Shown here: piece after piece, positions 1-9,439 of the stretch | Layout of the letters: the number at the start of each line of letters is the position of its first letter | How positions within the stretch are numbered: position 1 is the stretch's first letter | Source: Rikenella microfusus | GTDB taxonomy: Bacteria; Bacteroidota; Bacteroidia; Bacteroidales; Tenuifilaceae | Reading direction: 5' to 3' | Assembly: GCA_020722565.1 (NCBI GenBank) | Contig: DYKO01000001.1 | Span: forward strand, 124,001-188,000 | DNA: 64,000 bases | Position numbers and translations under genes: made by a program | The notes under the pieces: model-generated | Databases searched by the model: none | What the model was told of the DNA's origin: nothing | The model's input: only the letters and a program-made list of their open reading frames with translations

Positions 1-181
1 CGTCGAAAACCCGATCGGCAATACCCTCGATGGCATTGGCTAAAAGTTTATCGGGATAATTTTTATTTATATCAATGGCATTGGAATTCCTGTTTATTTC
101 CACAAAATTATCGGTGCAAGAAAGCATAAAAATGCCACCCAAAACCACTAGTACCTGCAATATTTTAAATCTCCTTTTCAT
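1..181 (-). CDS. SusD/RagB-like outer-membrane lipoprotein (N-terminal part only)
   Basis: Only the first 60 codons lie in the window; the gene continues past base 1. The start codon is ATG at 181-179, 12 bp after the susC stop. The sequence begins MKRRFKILQ, followed by a hydrophobic stretch and a lipobox ending in LSC, as in an outer-membrane lipoprotein. The next residues (NFVEINRNSNAIDINKN..., then LANAIEGIADRVFD) resemble the N-terminus of the SusD protein encoded at 4342-5880 (FEDINTNKN..., NAIESMTDRVYD). SusD proteins form the substrate-binding lid on a SusC barrel. Position directly after a susC in the same direction supports the pairing. The truncation is due to the window edge. Confidence 0.85.
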   Translation of the reverse strand, partial: MKRRFKILQVLVVLGGIFMLSCTDNFVEINRNSNAIDINKNYPDKLLANAIEGIADRVFD

Positions 182-193
182 GGCTGTTGTCAA

Positions 194-3100
194 TTAAAAC
201 TTAAAACTCAGATTAACACCAAAGCTTCGGGAGGTAGGATGCTGCCCAAACTCCAACCCCTGCACATTGGAGTTGCTAAAAGCAGTTTCCGGATCGATAT
301 GGGGTACTCGTGCGTATAAAAGGGCTAAATTGCGTCCCACTATCGATATGGAAACATCCCTTATTGAGGTTTTACCTATTTTAGGGAACGTGTACCCCAA
401 TTGAACCTCTCTCAATTTAACAAAACTTGCATCAAATATACTGGGGAAGGCAATATTATTGTTGTAAGCGGCCTTATTGAACTCTTCGGCCGATACCACA
501 ACATTATTTTCGACCCAACGACCTTGCCCATCGGGCATTACGCCCACACCAACGATTCCACCCTCGCGCCCCTTTAGGGTTTCCTTTAGCACCCCGGAAT
601 ATCTTCCCCAGGTAGTTGTCATTGAGTAAATTTCGCCTCCCCAACGGGCATCAAACAATAAGCTAAACGAAAGGTTTTTGTACCTAATAGTATTTGACAA
701 ACCAGCTATCCAGTCGGGCGTGTAATTGCCAAGGCTCTTTAAATCGCCCTGTTGGGGCAACCCATCAATATAAACAATACTACCATTTTCGTCGCGTTCA
801 AAATCGTAGCCATAAAGTTCACCAAATGGTTTACCCGGTTCAGCAATGACATTCAGGCTCCAGTAGGTATCGAGCACATACTGATCGAGCCCCGATACCA
901 ATTCTTTTACCCTGTTAGCATTTATTGCAAAGTTAAGCCCCGTGGTCCATTCAAAACCGCTTCGGGTTCGTACAGGGATTCCGTTAATTGTCAGCTCCAC
1001 TCCCCTGTTATCGATTCTACCTGCATTTACAATGGTTGAGCTATAGCCGGTGGTGGTACTAATTGGTAACCTGATTATCTGATCATAGGTACTTTGTGAG
1101 TAGTAGGTCAAATCAAAAGCCAATCGGTTCATGAAAAGCCTCACATCGGCACCTAGTTCAAACGACTGTGTGCGCTGGGGTTTAAGATTGGGATTAGGTA
1201 AATCGTTGGGAATGTATATCTGTGCAATTTTTGTACCGGCTTGCCAACCGTCGTTAAAGCGATATACGGGTTTAAGCTGGTATGGACCTGTATCGGCACC
1301 CACCTGGGCCCAACCGGCACGTAGCTTGGCAAAGCTAAATGTTCGGGTTTGGATGTCAAATAAATCGGTGAGGACTGCCGAGAGGTTGAATGAGGGATAA
1401 AAGTAGGAATTGTTTTCCGTTGGCAACGTGCTCGACCAGTCGTTACGACCGGTGAAATCGAGGAACAGCGCATTTTCCCAAACGAATTGTCCATTAAAGT
1501 AAAGGCTGTTCATCCGTTTCTTTGCAAGATAGTTCATGGTTACCACTGGAACACGGGAGTTCTCAAAGGTGTAAACATCTGGTACGCTTAACTCGGTTAT
1601 GTAGGCGCTAATGGTTTGCGCATACTGATCCATTCTGTTTCCTCCAAAATTGAAGCTAAACGAGAACTTTTCCGAGAACGTTTTATTAATCATAAACATA
1701 AAGTCGGTATTTACCTCTCGGAAGGTTTGCTTCGATTCGCTCAAAAAGCCATAAGGGCTCTCAATATCGTCGTATGCCGATTGGGCATGATTGTAGTTGG
1801 TGTAGTAATCAATACCTATGCCGGTTTTAAAGCTCAGCCATTCGGCAATTTTTATGGTTGATGTTGCTTGTCCCAGCAACCTGTCCCTATCTAAACCGTT
1901 GAGGTTTTCGTAAAGGGTAAAGTAGGGATTATTATGGTAATTGTAGTTCCAGTTTCGCTTACTTCCATCGGGATACTCGTACTGCTTAAGATCTGCCACA
2001 TCGACCTGACGACCAAACCACATAAATTGCTGCATCACATTTTGAGCGCTATATCCATATGCCGGCAGGTTTTTGCTATAGGTGTTTACATAATTGGCAC
2101 TGGCCGAAAAAGCAAGGTATCGATATGGCGATGCTGTAGCATTAATGTTCACGCTATTTTTTTCCTGATCGGTGTTGGGAATCATCCCTGTTTGCAGAAT
2201 ATTGGTGTATGAAAATCGTACAGCATAACTCTCACCTGCACCCTCAATGGCCAGATTGTTGGAATAGGTTTTGCCTATCTCAAAGAAGTTTTTTACATTA
2301 TTTGGATGCGATACCCAAGGAGTTGGCTGCCGTACTCCCCCCACTACCGGAGAGTTCCACTGGGGAATCATTAATCCAATGTCTAATTTGGGTCCCCAGC
2401 TTTCATCAACATTATCGTTTGTTCCCCCGCCTTTTCCATCGACAAAAGAAAAGAGACCATTGGAGCCCTGCCCATAAACATTCTGAAAATCGGGTAAACG
2501 AAGCGGGGTTTCAAATGTTGTATTTGAATTAAAAGTTACACCAAAACGCTTATTGGTATCGGCTGTGCGGGTTTTAATAATTATAACCCCATTGGCAGCA
2601 CGCGAGCCATAAAGAGCTGCAGCATTTGGGCCTTTAAGCACGGTAACGCTTTCAATATCGTTTGGATTGATATCGGTAATACCGCTGCCACGATTTACCC
2701 CCTCGGTATAGGTACCTCCAAAATTGGAGTTGTTCATCACCACCCCATCAACAATAAAAAGGGGTTGGTTATCGGAGTTCAACGAATTTACCCCACGCAG
2801 AACTATACGGGTTGAAGCCCCAACTGAACCCGAAGTGCTGGTTATCACCGCTCCCGATATTTTACCCTGAAGCGAGTTAATAATGTTAACCTCGGGAGTT
2901 TTAGCAATATCATCGCCCTTAACACTTTGGATGGCGTAGCCGGTGGCTTTCTCGGCCTTCATGATACCCAGCGCTGTAACCGTTACCTCCTTAACCTCAA
3001 TGGCCTCCTCTTCCATTACCACATCGATAACAGCTTTGCCAGCAATATCCACCTCAATAGTTTTGTAACCAATGTAGCTGAAGCGGAGCTTTTTAGCAAT

Positions 3101-3304
3101 GGCAGGCACTGTAATCTCGTAATGCCCCTCCATGTTGGTAACCGTTCCGGTAGCGCTACCAACCAAAATAACAGCCACACCCTGCAGGGGCCATCCCCCA
3201 TCGGACGAGGTGACAGTTCCCGTAATTCTCACAGTTTGTTGGGCAAACACATTCAAAGAACTTACAATAAAAAAAGCTGTGAGAAAGGCACACAGTTTCC
3301 TCAT
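194..3304 (-). CDS. SusC/RagA-family TonB-dependent outer-membrane transporter (susC copy 1)
   Basis: 1036 residues. A signal peptide (about 1-21, ending VFAQ) is followed by a carboxypeptidase-regulatory-like beta-sandwich domain (about 24-103), a TonB-box-like segment (EVTVTALGI), a plug domain containing GPNAAALYGSRAANGV, and a long beta-barrel ending in an aromatic residue (LSFKF). With its SusD partner it would import an oligomeric substrate across the outer membrane using TonB energy. The body is clearly paralogous to the copy at 5900-9007, with shared stretches such as TPWVSHPNNVKNFFE, so the two are an old tandem duplication. The N-terminal 100 residues differ from the other three copies in the window. 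Substrate cannot be read from sequence. Confidence 0.95.
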   Translation of the reverse strand: MRKLCAFLTAFFIVSSLNVFAQQTVRITGTVTSSDGGWPLQGVAVILVGSATGTVTNMEGHYEITVPAIAKKLRFSYIGYKTIEVDIAGKAVIDVVMEEEAIEVKEVTVTALGIMKAEKATGYAIQSVKGDDIAKTPEVNIINSLQGKISGAVITSTSGSVGASTRIVLRGVNSLNSDNQPLFIVDGVVMNNSNFGGTYTEGVNRGSGITDINPNDIESVTVLKGPNAAALYGSRAANGVIIIKTRTADTNKRFGVTFNSNTTFETPLRLPDFQNVYGQGSNGLFSFVDGKGGGTNDNVDESWGPKLDIGLMIPQWNSPVVGGVRQPTPWVSHPNNVKNFFEIGKTYSNNLAIEGAGESYAVRFSYTNILQTGMIPNTDQEKNSVNINATASPYRYLAFSASANYVNTYSKNLPAYGYSAQNVMQQFMWFGRQVDVADLKQYEYPDGSKRNWNYNYHNNPYFTLYENLNGLDRDRLLGQATSTIKIAEWLSFKTGIGIDYYTNYNHAQSAYDDIESPYGFLSESKQTFREVNTDFMFMINKTFSEKFSFSFNFGGNRMDQYAQTISAYITELSVPDVYTFENSRVPVVTMNYLAKKRMNSLYFNGQFVWENALFLDFTGRNDWSSTLPTENNSYFYPSFNLSAVLTDLFDIQTRTFSFAKLRAGWAQVGADTGPYQLKPVYRFNDGWQAGTKIAQIYIPNDLPNPNLKPQRTQSFELGADVRLFMNRLAFDLTYYSQSTYDQIIRLPISTTTGYSSTIVNAGRIDNRGVELTINGIPVRTRSGFEWTTGLNFAINANRVKELVSGLDQYVLDTYWSLNVIAEPGKPFGELYGYDFERDENGSIVYIDGLPQQGDLKSLGNYTPDWIAGLSNTIRYKNLSFSLLFDARWGGEIYSMTTTWGRYSGVLKETLKGREGGIVGVGVMPDGQGRWVENNVVVSAEEFNKAAYNNNIAFPSIFDASFVKLREVQLGYTFPKIGKTSIRDVSISIVGRNLALLYARVPHIDPETAFSNSNVQGLEFGQHPTSRSFGVNLSFKF

Positions 3305-3354
3305 AATGCTCTAATATTAAAAGTTTGGTTTAGGTTTAACACAATTTCACAAAC

Positions 3355-3386
3355 CAAATTTATGGTAAATAGGAATATGAGTCAAT
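3355..3386 (-). promoter_or_regulatory. Predicted Bacteroidota-type promoter of susC copy 1
   Basis: On the minus strand, TAAATTTG (3362-3355) matches the -7 consensus TAnnTTTG exactly. ATTG (3386-3383) stands in for the -33 TTTG with a 20-base spacer. Predicted transcription starts near 3348, giving a leader of roughly 44 bases before the ATG at 3304. Confidence 0.5.
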
Positions 3387-3421
3387 TTTTTTTGTGAGAA
3401 GATGGGTGTAAATATAAAATA

Positions 3422-3447
3422 AAGCCGCCCCCAGTTGGGGGCGGCTT
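3422..3447 (-). terminator. Rho-independent terminator after the SusCD-2 operon
   Basis: A perfect 11-bp GC-rich stem (AAGCCGCCCCC at 3422-3432 with its complement at 3437-3447) closes a 4-base loop. On the minus strand it is followed by a T-rich run. It lies 12 bp past the stop of the lipoprotein gene at 3460 and would end that three-gene transcript before susC copy 1. Confidence 0.85.
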
Positions 3448-3459
3448 ACTTATCCTGCA

Positions 3460-4317
3460 CTATTCATTTAAAGTAAATGTTTCCCAGAATACTCTATATC
3501 CACCAGAACCCATATAATGATAGTATAAAGTTAATACATGGGTGCTTGGATCATAATTAGATACTTTTGTTGCATCATAGGGATCACCCAGCTGCACATC
3601 GAAGCTCCAATTTTCAACTGCAATAGAGATAGCGTAATTGTTATCGGGATCAATGGTAATATACATCTTTTCAGTAGGTCCCCAAACAGCAAAATTTGTT
3701 ACACATGTTTTACTATTTACTGCTAATAGGGTTTTGGCATTATCCTCCTCTACAAGAATATTATCCGGGTAAGTACCTGCGGCTGGATGCCTATAAATGA
3801 TATGAGCGTTATAATCGCCTGCAAAGAAGTTTGCAATTGAAACTATTGTTTGCGCACCAATTACTTCACGACCATCACTCATAACTGCTTTTAAAGAAAG
3901 GGTGAAATAATCACCAATTACAGCGTTATTTGGATCTGTTGGCACTACGTACCCTTTGGGTAGGGTACCAATATTGGCAATTAGCTCAGCCCAAGTTGCT
4001 GTAAAGGATTTATCAATACTGTCAGCAGTATTTTCACCATTTATGTCAATGGATGTTAACAATATTTCCTCAGAAGAACTAGTATCGGCATTGTGGGTAA
4101 AACTCTTATAGACATTAATCTTTTGAACTGATGAACCCTTAACAACGGTGAAATTTATGGTAACTGGAGCACCCTTGTATGGAACAACCGATGGTGCTTC
4201 TATTTTACCACCTGCTTTTGCATTGGCAGTAATGAGATCATCTGGTTCAAGGCACGAGCTAGCACCAAATGTCATTGCACCTATAAGCAAGTAGAATAGC
4301 AATTTATATGTTTTCAT
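3460..4317 (-). CDS. Outer-membrane lipoprotein in SusE position, unknown function
   Basis: 285 residues with a lipoprotein signal (hydrophobic segment then GASSC, Cys about 22). The N-terminal half (about 45-165) has an Ig-like or bacterial-domain pattern of beta strands (APVTINFTVVKG, then EEILLTSIDI and AVMSDGREVIG). The C-terminal half carries many aromatic residues (HIIYRHPAAGTYP, YYHYMGSGGYRVFWETF) and resembles the C-terminal domain of lipoproteins often found beside SusD. It is the third gene of the susC-susD operon, 24 bp after the susD stop, and ends at a strong terminator. By position it probably assists surface capture of the substrate, like SusE or SusF, but it is not a recognisable SusE homologue. 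Family assignment is tentative. Confidence 0.85.
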   Translation of the reverse strand: MKTYKLLFYLLIGAMTFGASSCLEPDDLITANAKAGGKIEAPSVVPYKGAPVTINFTVVKGSSVQKINVYKSFTHNADTSSSEEILLTSIDINGENTADSIDKSFTATWAELIANIGTLPKGYVVPTDPNNAVIGDYFTLSLKAVMSDGREVIGAQTIVSIANFFAGDYNAHIIYRHPAAGTYPDNILVEEDNAKTLLAVNSKTCVTNFAVWGPTEKMYITIDPDNNYAISIAVENWSFDVQLGDPYDATKVSNYDPSTHVLTLYYHYMGSGGYRVFWETFTLNE

Positions 4318-4341
4318 AATTCAATAATTTTAAGTTAAATA

Positions 4342-5880
4342 TTAGTTTGTAGCCCACCATACAAGAGTATTCAAATCGTCAGTTCCTTGGCGCTGAATAG
4401 CCTCCTGTAGGTTTGCATTATTTCTGGCACCCTCATCGGAAGGATAAAACAAACGAACGGGTATCTTACCATCATTTACACCATCTTCTGCTGGGGTTAA
4501 AACAGGGAAACCAGTTCTTCTCCACTCAAACCATGCCTGAATCCCCTGATCAAACATGGCCAACCATTTTTGGTAACCAATTTCATAAAGATTATCACCA
4601 TAGAATCCCCACGCTCCATCACCATTGGCCATGTAGTCATTTATATAATCTTGAACTGTTAAACTAGACGGGTTTCCAAATATCTCTTCCCCTAAAGTAA
4701 CAATTTCATTACCAAACTGCTCGTACGAAGCTTTAATACCATCTTCATAGTATTGCTGTGCCGTAACGCTACCACCGGTTATATAACCCTTTAGAGTAGC
4801 CTCAGATAGAATAAACATGAGTTCGGCGTAGCTCATAAGCATTCCGGGAGCATCTGCTTTGGTAAAGTAATCACCAAGTTTAGAGGTCATTTTCAGGCCA
4901 TTACCCATGTATGCAGCAGCTTTAGCTGAGGTTAAACCATTAGGTAGCCCCACATAGTCGTTGCCACCTTCAGAGAGATTAGCATAAACCATTACCCTCC
5001 AATCTACGTATGGATTATTAGTCCACATAAAATCGATGAGGGTTTTACTTACCCTATGGTCATCGCGGGTTTTACGGTTTTCGTTTATAGGGTTATTGTT
5101 AGGATAGGAACCTAAATATTTCAAAGCAGCATTATCGGCATTGGATTCAAAAATTGGGTAATTTGTAGCAGATGTTACCAACATATTGGTCATTTGATCA
5201 GTAACAAAAGTTTCATTCTTTTTGGACATCCTAAGTAACAGACGTAAGCGTAATGAGTTGGCAAACTTCTTCCATTTTGTAATGTCATTTCCATAAAGGA
5301 TGTCCCCTTCAATTTTTGGTCCGGCTTCAACTAGTAGGGTATTAGCACTATCCAACTTAGCGATTAAACTTTCATAAATGCTTTGTTGGGTATCGTATTT
5401 AGGTGATACTATACCCATCTTGGCCTTAAACGCCTCGCTATATGGTACATCACCCCACAGGTCAGTAACCACCGACATGATGTAGGCCTGCAGCACATAT
5501 CCAACACCAAGGTAGTTGTTATGGCCACGTGCTTTAGCAATGTCAATAAGAGTTGCGACATCATTTCCAGAGGCAGCATAGAAGCTAGACCAAACGGCAT
5601 TTATTACGCTAACCCGGGGAATATACCTGTCCTCATCGGTATATTGAACCTTAGCAAGGTGTTGTACCCAGCAGGAACCAATTTCGCCGCCCAACCAAAT
5701 ATCGTATACACGGTCGGTCATACTTTCAATGGCATTAGTTAAAAGCATATTTGGAGCGGCAAGTTCTGTGGTAGGTGCGTTTTTATTGGTGTTTATATCC
5801 TCAAAATCCTTTGTACAAGATATGGCAAGCGATAACAATGCCACCACAATGAGCCCTACCCTTATATTTATTTTTCTCAT
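4342..5880 (-). CDS. SusD/RagB-family lipoprotein (partner of susC copy 2)
   Basis: About 512 residues from the second of two close ATGs (the first is at 5886). The lipobox is SLAISC. The protein then reads FEDINTNKNAP and continues with helical repeat sequence typical of SusD-like proteins, including the conserved TDLWGDVPYSEAF segment and, near the C-terminus, FEWRRTGFPVL. It would sit on the outer leaflet as the substrate-binding lid over the SusC barrel encoded just upstream (5900-9007). The gap to susC is 19 bp, consistent with co-transcription. The family is the SusD-like group common in environmental Bacteroidota. No substrate can be inferred. Confidence 0.93.
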   Translation of the reverse strand: MRKINIRVGLIVVALLSLAISCTKDFEDINTNKNAPTTELAAPNMLLTNAIESMTDRVYDIWLGGEIGSCWVQHLAKVQYTDEDRYIPRVSVINAVWSSFYAASGNDVATLIDIAKARGHNNYLGVGYVLQAYIMSVVTDLWGDVPYSEAFKAKMGIVSPKYDTQQSIYESLIAKLDSANTLLVEAGPKIEGDILYGNDITKWKKFANSLRLRLLLRMSKKNETFVTDQMTNMLVTSATNYPIFESNADNAALKYLGSYPNNNPINENRKTRDDHRVSKTLIDFMWTNNPYVDWRVMVYANLSEGGNDYVGLPNGLTSAKAAAYMGNGLKMTSKLGDYFTKADAPGMLMSYAELMFILSEATLKGYITGGSVTAQQYYEDGIKASYEQFGNEIVTLGEEIFGNPSSLTVQDYINDYMANGDGAWGFYGDNLYEIGYQKWLAMFDQGIQAWFEWRRTGFPVLTPAEDGVNDGKIPVRLFYPSDEGARNNANLQEAIQRQGTDDLNTLVWWATN

Positions 5881-5899
5881 AATCATTTGTTTTTAAAGA

Positions 5900-8800
5900 T
5901 TAAAATTTAACGCTAACATTAAATCCTAGGCTTCTTGCAGATGGAAGCTGGCCAAACTCTAAGCCCTGAACATTTGAGTTGCTGAAAGCTGATTCAGGGT
6001 CAATATGGGGCACTTTTGTGTAAAGTATAGCAAGATTTCTACCAACAACTGATATTGATAGGTCACGTATAGGAAGGTTTCCTATTTTGGGGAATGTATA
6101 ACCCAATTTAACCTCACGTAGCTTTACAAAACTTGCATCAAAAATACTAGAGTAGGCAATATTGTTGTTGAAAGCAGCCTTGTTGTATTCCTCAGCAGAA
6201 ACAACAATATCATTGGGAACCCAGGATCCATCAGGGGCTTGCTTAACGCCATCGCCTACGATACCATCTTCACGGCCAAGGAGTGTTTCTTCAAGAACAC
6301 CAGAATAACGACCCCAGGTTGTGGTCATGGTATAAATATCGCCACCCATGCGGGTATCGATTAAGAAGCTGAAATTTAAGTTTTTATAGGAAAACTCATT
6401 ATTCATACTACCAATCCAATCGGGGGTGTAGTTACCAAGAATTTTAAGATCGCCCTGTTGGGGTAAACCGTTAACATGAACAACTTTGCCATCATCATTT
6501 CTTAAGAAATCATATCCATACAGCGATCCAAATGGTTCACCAGGTATAGCCATAACCTGTAAGCTCCAGTATGAACCCAAAACGTAACGGTCAACTCCGG
6601 GAGCAAGATCTACAACCTTGTTATTATTCTTAGCATAGTTTAAAGTTAGATTCCACTCAAAACCAGAGGAGGTTTTAACAGGTACCAAATTTAATGATAC
6701 TTCTATACCGCTATTATTAATTTGTCCTGCATTGATGTTTTTATAGAGGTAACCACTAGCTGGAGAAATGGGCACACTGATAATTTGATCGTAAGTTTTT
6801 TGGTTATAATAGGTAATATCAAGATTAACACGATTCATAAAGAACCTGAAATTACCACCAATTTCAATTGAGTTGGTATATTGAGGTTTTAGCTCAAGGT
6901 TTGGTAGCGTATTAGGTACGTACATGTTTAGCAATTTGGTTTGATCGTTCCAACCATCACCAAAAGCCATGGTTTCTTGTAGCTGATATGGCGAGGTATC
7001 GTCACCAACTTGTGCCCAACTTGCACGTAACTTAGCAAAACTCAAAACATCCGATTCTATTGGGAATAAATCGGTAAGAATACCAGATAAGCTAAATGAT
7101 GGATAGAAATAGGAGTTATTCCCCTCAGGAAGCGTACTTGACCAATCGTTACGCCCTGTAAAATCTAGGAATAGGGCATTGCGCCATGCAAATTGACCAC
7201 TGTAATACAAGCTGTTTATACGTTTTTGCGACATATAGTTGCTGGTACGCTGTGGAACTTTTGCGTTTGATAAGGTGTAAACTCCAGGTACGGCAAGTTC
7301 ATCAGCTCCGCCAAAAAGATTTTGGTAGAACTGATCCATTTTGTTTCCACCAAAGTTTAGAGTAAAATCAAGATCCTCGGTTAACTTCTTATTAATTAAG
7401 AATAAGAAATCGGTATTAACCTCACGGAAGGTAGTTTTATTCTCATAGTAGTATCCATACCTATTATCTATATCACCCCATGCAGCACGGCTTGTAGCAT
7501 GGTTAGTGTAATAGTCTGCACCTATACCAACACGAGCACTTAACCAATCGGTAAACTTGAAGCTTAATTTAGTATTACCGTAAAAACGGTCGCGACGGTT
7601 GCCGTTTAAGTTTTCGTGTAGGGTAAAATATGGGTTATTATGGTAGTTATAGTTCCAGTTACGTTTTGAGCCATCGGGATAGGTATATGTTTTTAAGTCT
7701 GCAATATCAACCTGACGACCAAACCAGAAGAACTGCTGCATTACATTTTGTGCATCGTAACCATAAGCAGGAATATTATTACTATATGTGTTAACATAGT
7801 TTCCAACAGCAGTAACAGTTAAACGCTTATGAGGGGTTACGCTTGCATTAAGTGAAAAGTTATTCTTTTCTTGATCGGTATTGGGAATCATCCCCTTTTG
7901 AGTAGTATTGGTGTATGATAAGCGGAACGAAGAATTTTCGCCTCCACCGTCAACCGCAATGTTATTTGTATAGGTTTGACCTAGTTCAAAAAAGTTTTTA
8001 ACATTATTGGGGTGCGATACCCATGGGGTGGCTGTTCTTACATCATTTATAACAGGTGAATTCCATTGAGGTATATAAAGTCCAACATCGAGTTTTGGGC
8101 CCCAACTTTCGTCGGTACCATCATTAATACCACCACCTTTACCATCATAAAACATAAAAGCACCACCTGAGCCTTGCCCATATTCATTTTGAAAGGAGGG
8201 TAAGCGTAATGGAGTCTCAAAGGTTGAAGTGCTGTTAATTGTTACACCTAAACCTTTACCTTTCTGTCCGCTCTTGGTAGTAATAATAATAACACCATTG
8301 GCAGCTCGTGAACCGTATAAGGCTGCAGCATTAGGACCTTTAAGTACTGATATGCTTTCGATATCATTAGGGTTAATGTCGTTGATACCACTACCACGGT
8401 TAACTCCCTCATTAGATGTATTCCCAAAGTTACTGTTGTTAATAACCACGTTATCAACAACAATAAGGGGTTGGTTATCGCCCGATAAGGAGTTGGCACC
8501 ACGAAGTACTATACGCGATGAAGCTCCCACTGCGCCCGAAGTGTTAGTAATGATTGCACCTGCAATCTTCCCCTGTAAGGAGTTTACCACATTAGTTTCA
8601 CGCGCCTTGCTGATTTCTTCACCTTTTACACTTTGAATGGCATAACCTGTAGCCTTTTCTGCTTTTTTAATACCCAACGCGGTAACCACAACCTCCTGCA
8701 TCTCAACAGTTTCGGACTCCATTACAACATCCACAACGGAGCGGCCGGCAATGGCAACCTCCTGGGTTTTGAAGCCCACAAAGCTAAAGGTGAGGGCTTG

Positions 8801-9007
8801 AGCAGTGGTGGGTACATTTAACTCGTACTTACCATCGGCATTAGTGGTAATACCAATAGTTGTACCCTTAACAAACACTGAAACACCCGGCATGGGCATT
8901 CCATCCTCGGAACTGGTAACCGTTCCGGTAATCCTTACCGTTTGCGCCTGAACCAGTGTAATGCCAACAAGCAGCAAACCTGCAAGAAAAACGCTTAGTT
9001 TTTTCAT
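5900..9007 (-). CDS. SusC/RagA-family TonB-dependent transporter (susC copy 2)
   Basis: 1035 residues with the same architecture as copy 1: signal peptide ending LVQAQ (about 1-22), carboxypeptidase-regulatory-like domain (about 24-100), TonB-box-like EVVVTALGI, plug with GPNAAALYGSRAANGV, and a barrel ending VSVKF. It is a mosaic. From about residue 105 onward it resembles copy 1 closely (GYAIQSVKGEEI, ESWGPKLDVGL). Its first 71 residues are instead identical to those of copies 3 and 4, and the DNA from 8791 to 9090 is identical to 13974-14273. First gene of a susC-susD-lipoprotein operon. Confidence 0.96.
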   Translation of the reverse strand: MKKLSVFLAGLLLVGITLVQAQTVRITGTVTSSEDGMPMPGVSVFVKGTTIGITTNADGKYELNVPTTAQALTFSFVGFKTQEVAIAGRSVVDVVMESETVEMQEVVVTALGIKKAEKATGYAIQSVKGEEISKARETNVVNSLQGKIAGAIITNTSGAVGASSRIVLRGANSLSGDNQPLIVVDNVVINNSNFGNTSNEGVNRGSGINDINPNDIESISVLKGPNAAALYGSRAANGVIIITTKSGQKGKGLGVTINSTSTFETPLRLPSFQNEYGQGSGGAFMFYDGKGGGINDGTDESWGPKLDVGLYIPQWNSPVINDVRTATPWVSHPNNVKNFFELGQTYTNNIAVDGGGENSSFRLSYTNTTQKGMIPNTDQEKNNFSLNASVTPHKRLTVTAVGNYVNTYSNNIPAYGYDAQNVMQQFFWFGRQVDIADLKTYTYPDGSKRNWNYNYHNNPYFTLHENLNGNRRDRFYGNTKLSFKFTDWLSARVGIGADYYTNHATSRAAWGDIDNRYGYYYENKTTFREVNTDFLFLINKKLTEDLDFTLNFGGNKMDQFYQNLFGGADELAVPGVYTLSNAKVPQRTSNYMSQKRINSLYYSGQFAWRNALFLDFTGRNDWSSTLPEGNNSYFYPSFSLSGILTDLFPIESDVLSFAKLRASWAQVGDDTSPYQLQETMAFGDGWNDQTKLLNMYVPNTLPNLELKPQYTNSIEIGGNFRFFMNRVNLDITYYNQKTYDQIISVPISPASGYLYKNINAGQINNSGIEVSLNLVPVKTSSGFEWNLTLNYAKNNNKVVDLAPGVDRYVLGSYWSLQVMAIPGEPFGSLYGYDFLRNDDGKVVHVNGLPQQGDLKILGNYTPDWIGSMNNEFSYKNLNFSFLIDTRMGGDIYTMTTTWGRYSGVLEETLLGREDGIVGDGVKQAPDGSWVPNDIVVSAEEYNKAAFNNNIAYSSIFDASFVKLREVKLGYTFPKIGNLPIRDLSISVVGRNLAILYTKVPHIDPESAFSNSNVQGLEFGQLPSARSLGFNVSVKF

Positions 9008-9090
9008 AGAACAAGTTTTAGGTTTACAATAGAGATTAGTAAATTTTCAACAGCGCTAAACTATGAAAATGATTTGGCATAAGCAAGAAA
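8791..9090 (-). repeat. susC 5' cassette, copy A (300 bp, identical to copy B)
   Basis: These 300 bp are identical base for base to 13974-14273. The block covers codons 1 to about 72 of susC, the leader, the likely promoter and only a few bases upstream of its -33 element. A 224-bp part (8808-9031) is also identical to 29296-29519. Immediately outside the block the sequences diverge on both sides. Such exact identity between otherwise divergent paralogues points to recent duplication or gene conversion. Confidence 0.93.
9056..9087 (-). promoter_or_regulatory. Candidate promoter of susC copy 2
   Basis: On the minus strand TAGTTTAG (9063-9056) is one mismatch from TAnnTTTG, and CTTG (9087-9084) lies 20 bases upstream in place of TTTG. 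The leader would be about 42 bases, close to that predicted for susC copy 1. Exactly the same elements occur upstream of copy 3 because they fall inside the duplicated cassette. Confidence 0.4.
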
Positions 9091-9380
9091 ATGATATAAC
9101 TTTTTTTACTATAACGGTTTACCAAAATTATGTTTAAGATATATTCTTTATATGTAAAATAAATTGTCTAAAATGTTTTCATGAACTACAATGTTATTTA
9201 TTAGCCAATTCAAAAAAAATAAATCAATAAATCAACATCTTTTTAAATACAAAAATTACAAAACTTTATTTAATAAAAGGTAATATCAACAAAATTTATT
9301 TGTAAAAGGTAAATGCTTTTGGAGACAGAAATAACAAACTGCTTTATACTTAACTTTTCAGGTTTAAATAGTACTGCTAA

Positions 9381-9418
9381 AATAAACAAGGGTGCCCCTT
9401 CTGGCACCCTTGTTTATT
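9381..9418 (-). terminator. Rho-independent terminator after susD copy 3
   Basis: A perfect 16-bp stem (9381-9396 with 9403-9418) closes a 6-base loop. The core is GGGTGCC/GGCACCC with AT-rich flanks, so the transcript ends in a U-rich strand. It starts 22 bp past the susD stop at 9440. Confidence 0.88.
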
Positions 9419-9439
9419 ACAATTAAATTACCCTTTTTA

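Larger units (their letters stand above)
9008..9439. other. Non-coding gap between the SusCD-2 and SusCD-3 operons
   Basis: 432 AT-rich bases. The right-hand end of the susCD-3 transcript (terminator 9381-9418) and the promoter of susC copy 2 (9056-9087) lie here. The stretch from about 9091 to 9380 holds no open frame or other structure I can support. Confidence 0.7.

Noticed and set aside
8229-8636. 135-codon open frame opposite susC copy 2
   Set aside because: Lies wholly antisense to a well-supported transporter plug domain; low-complexity composition and no independent signals.
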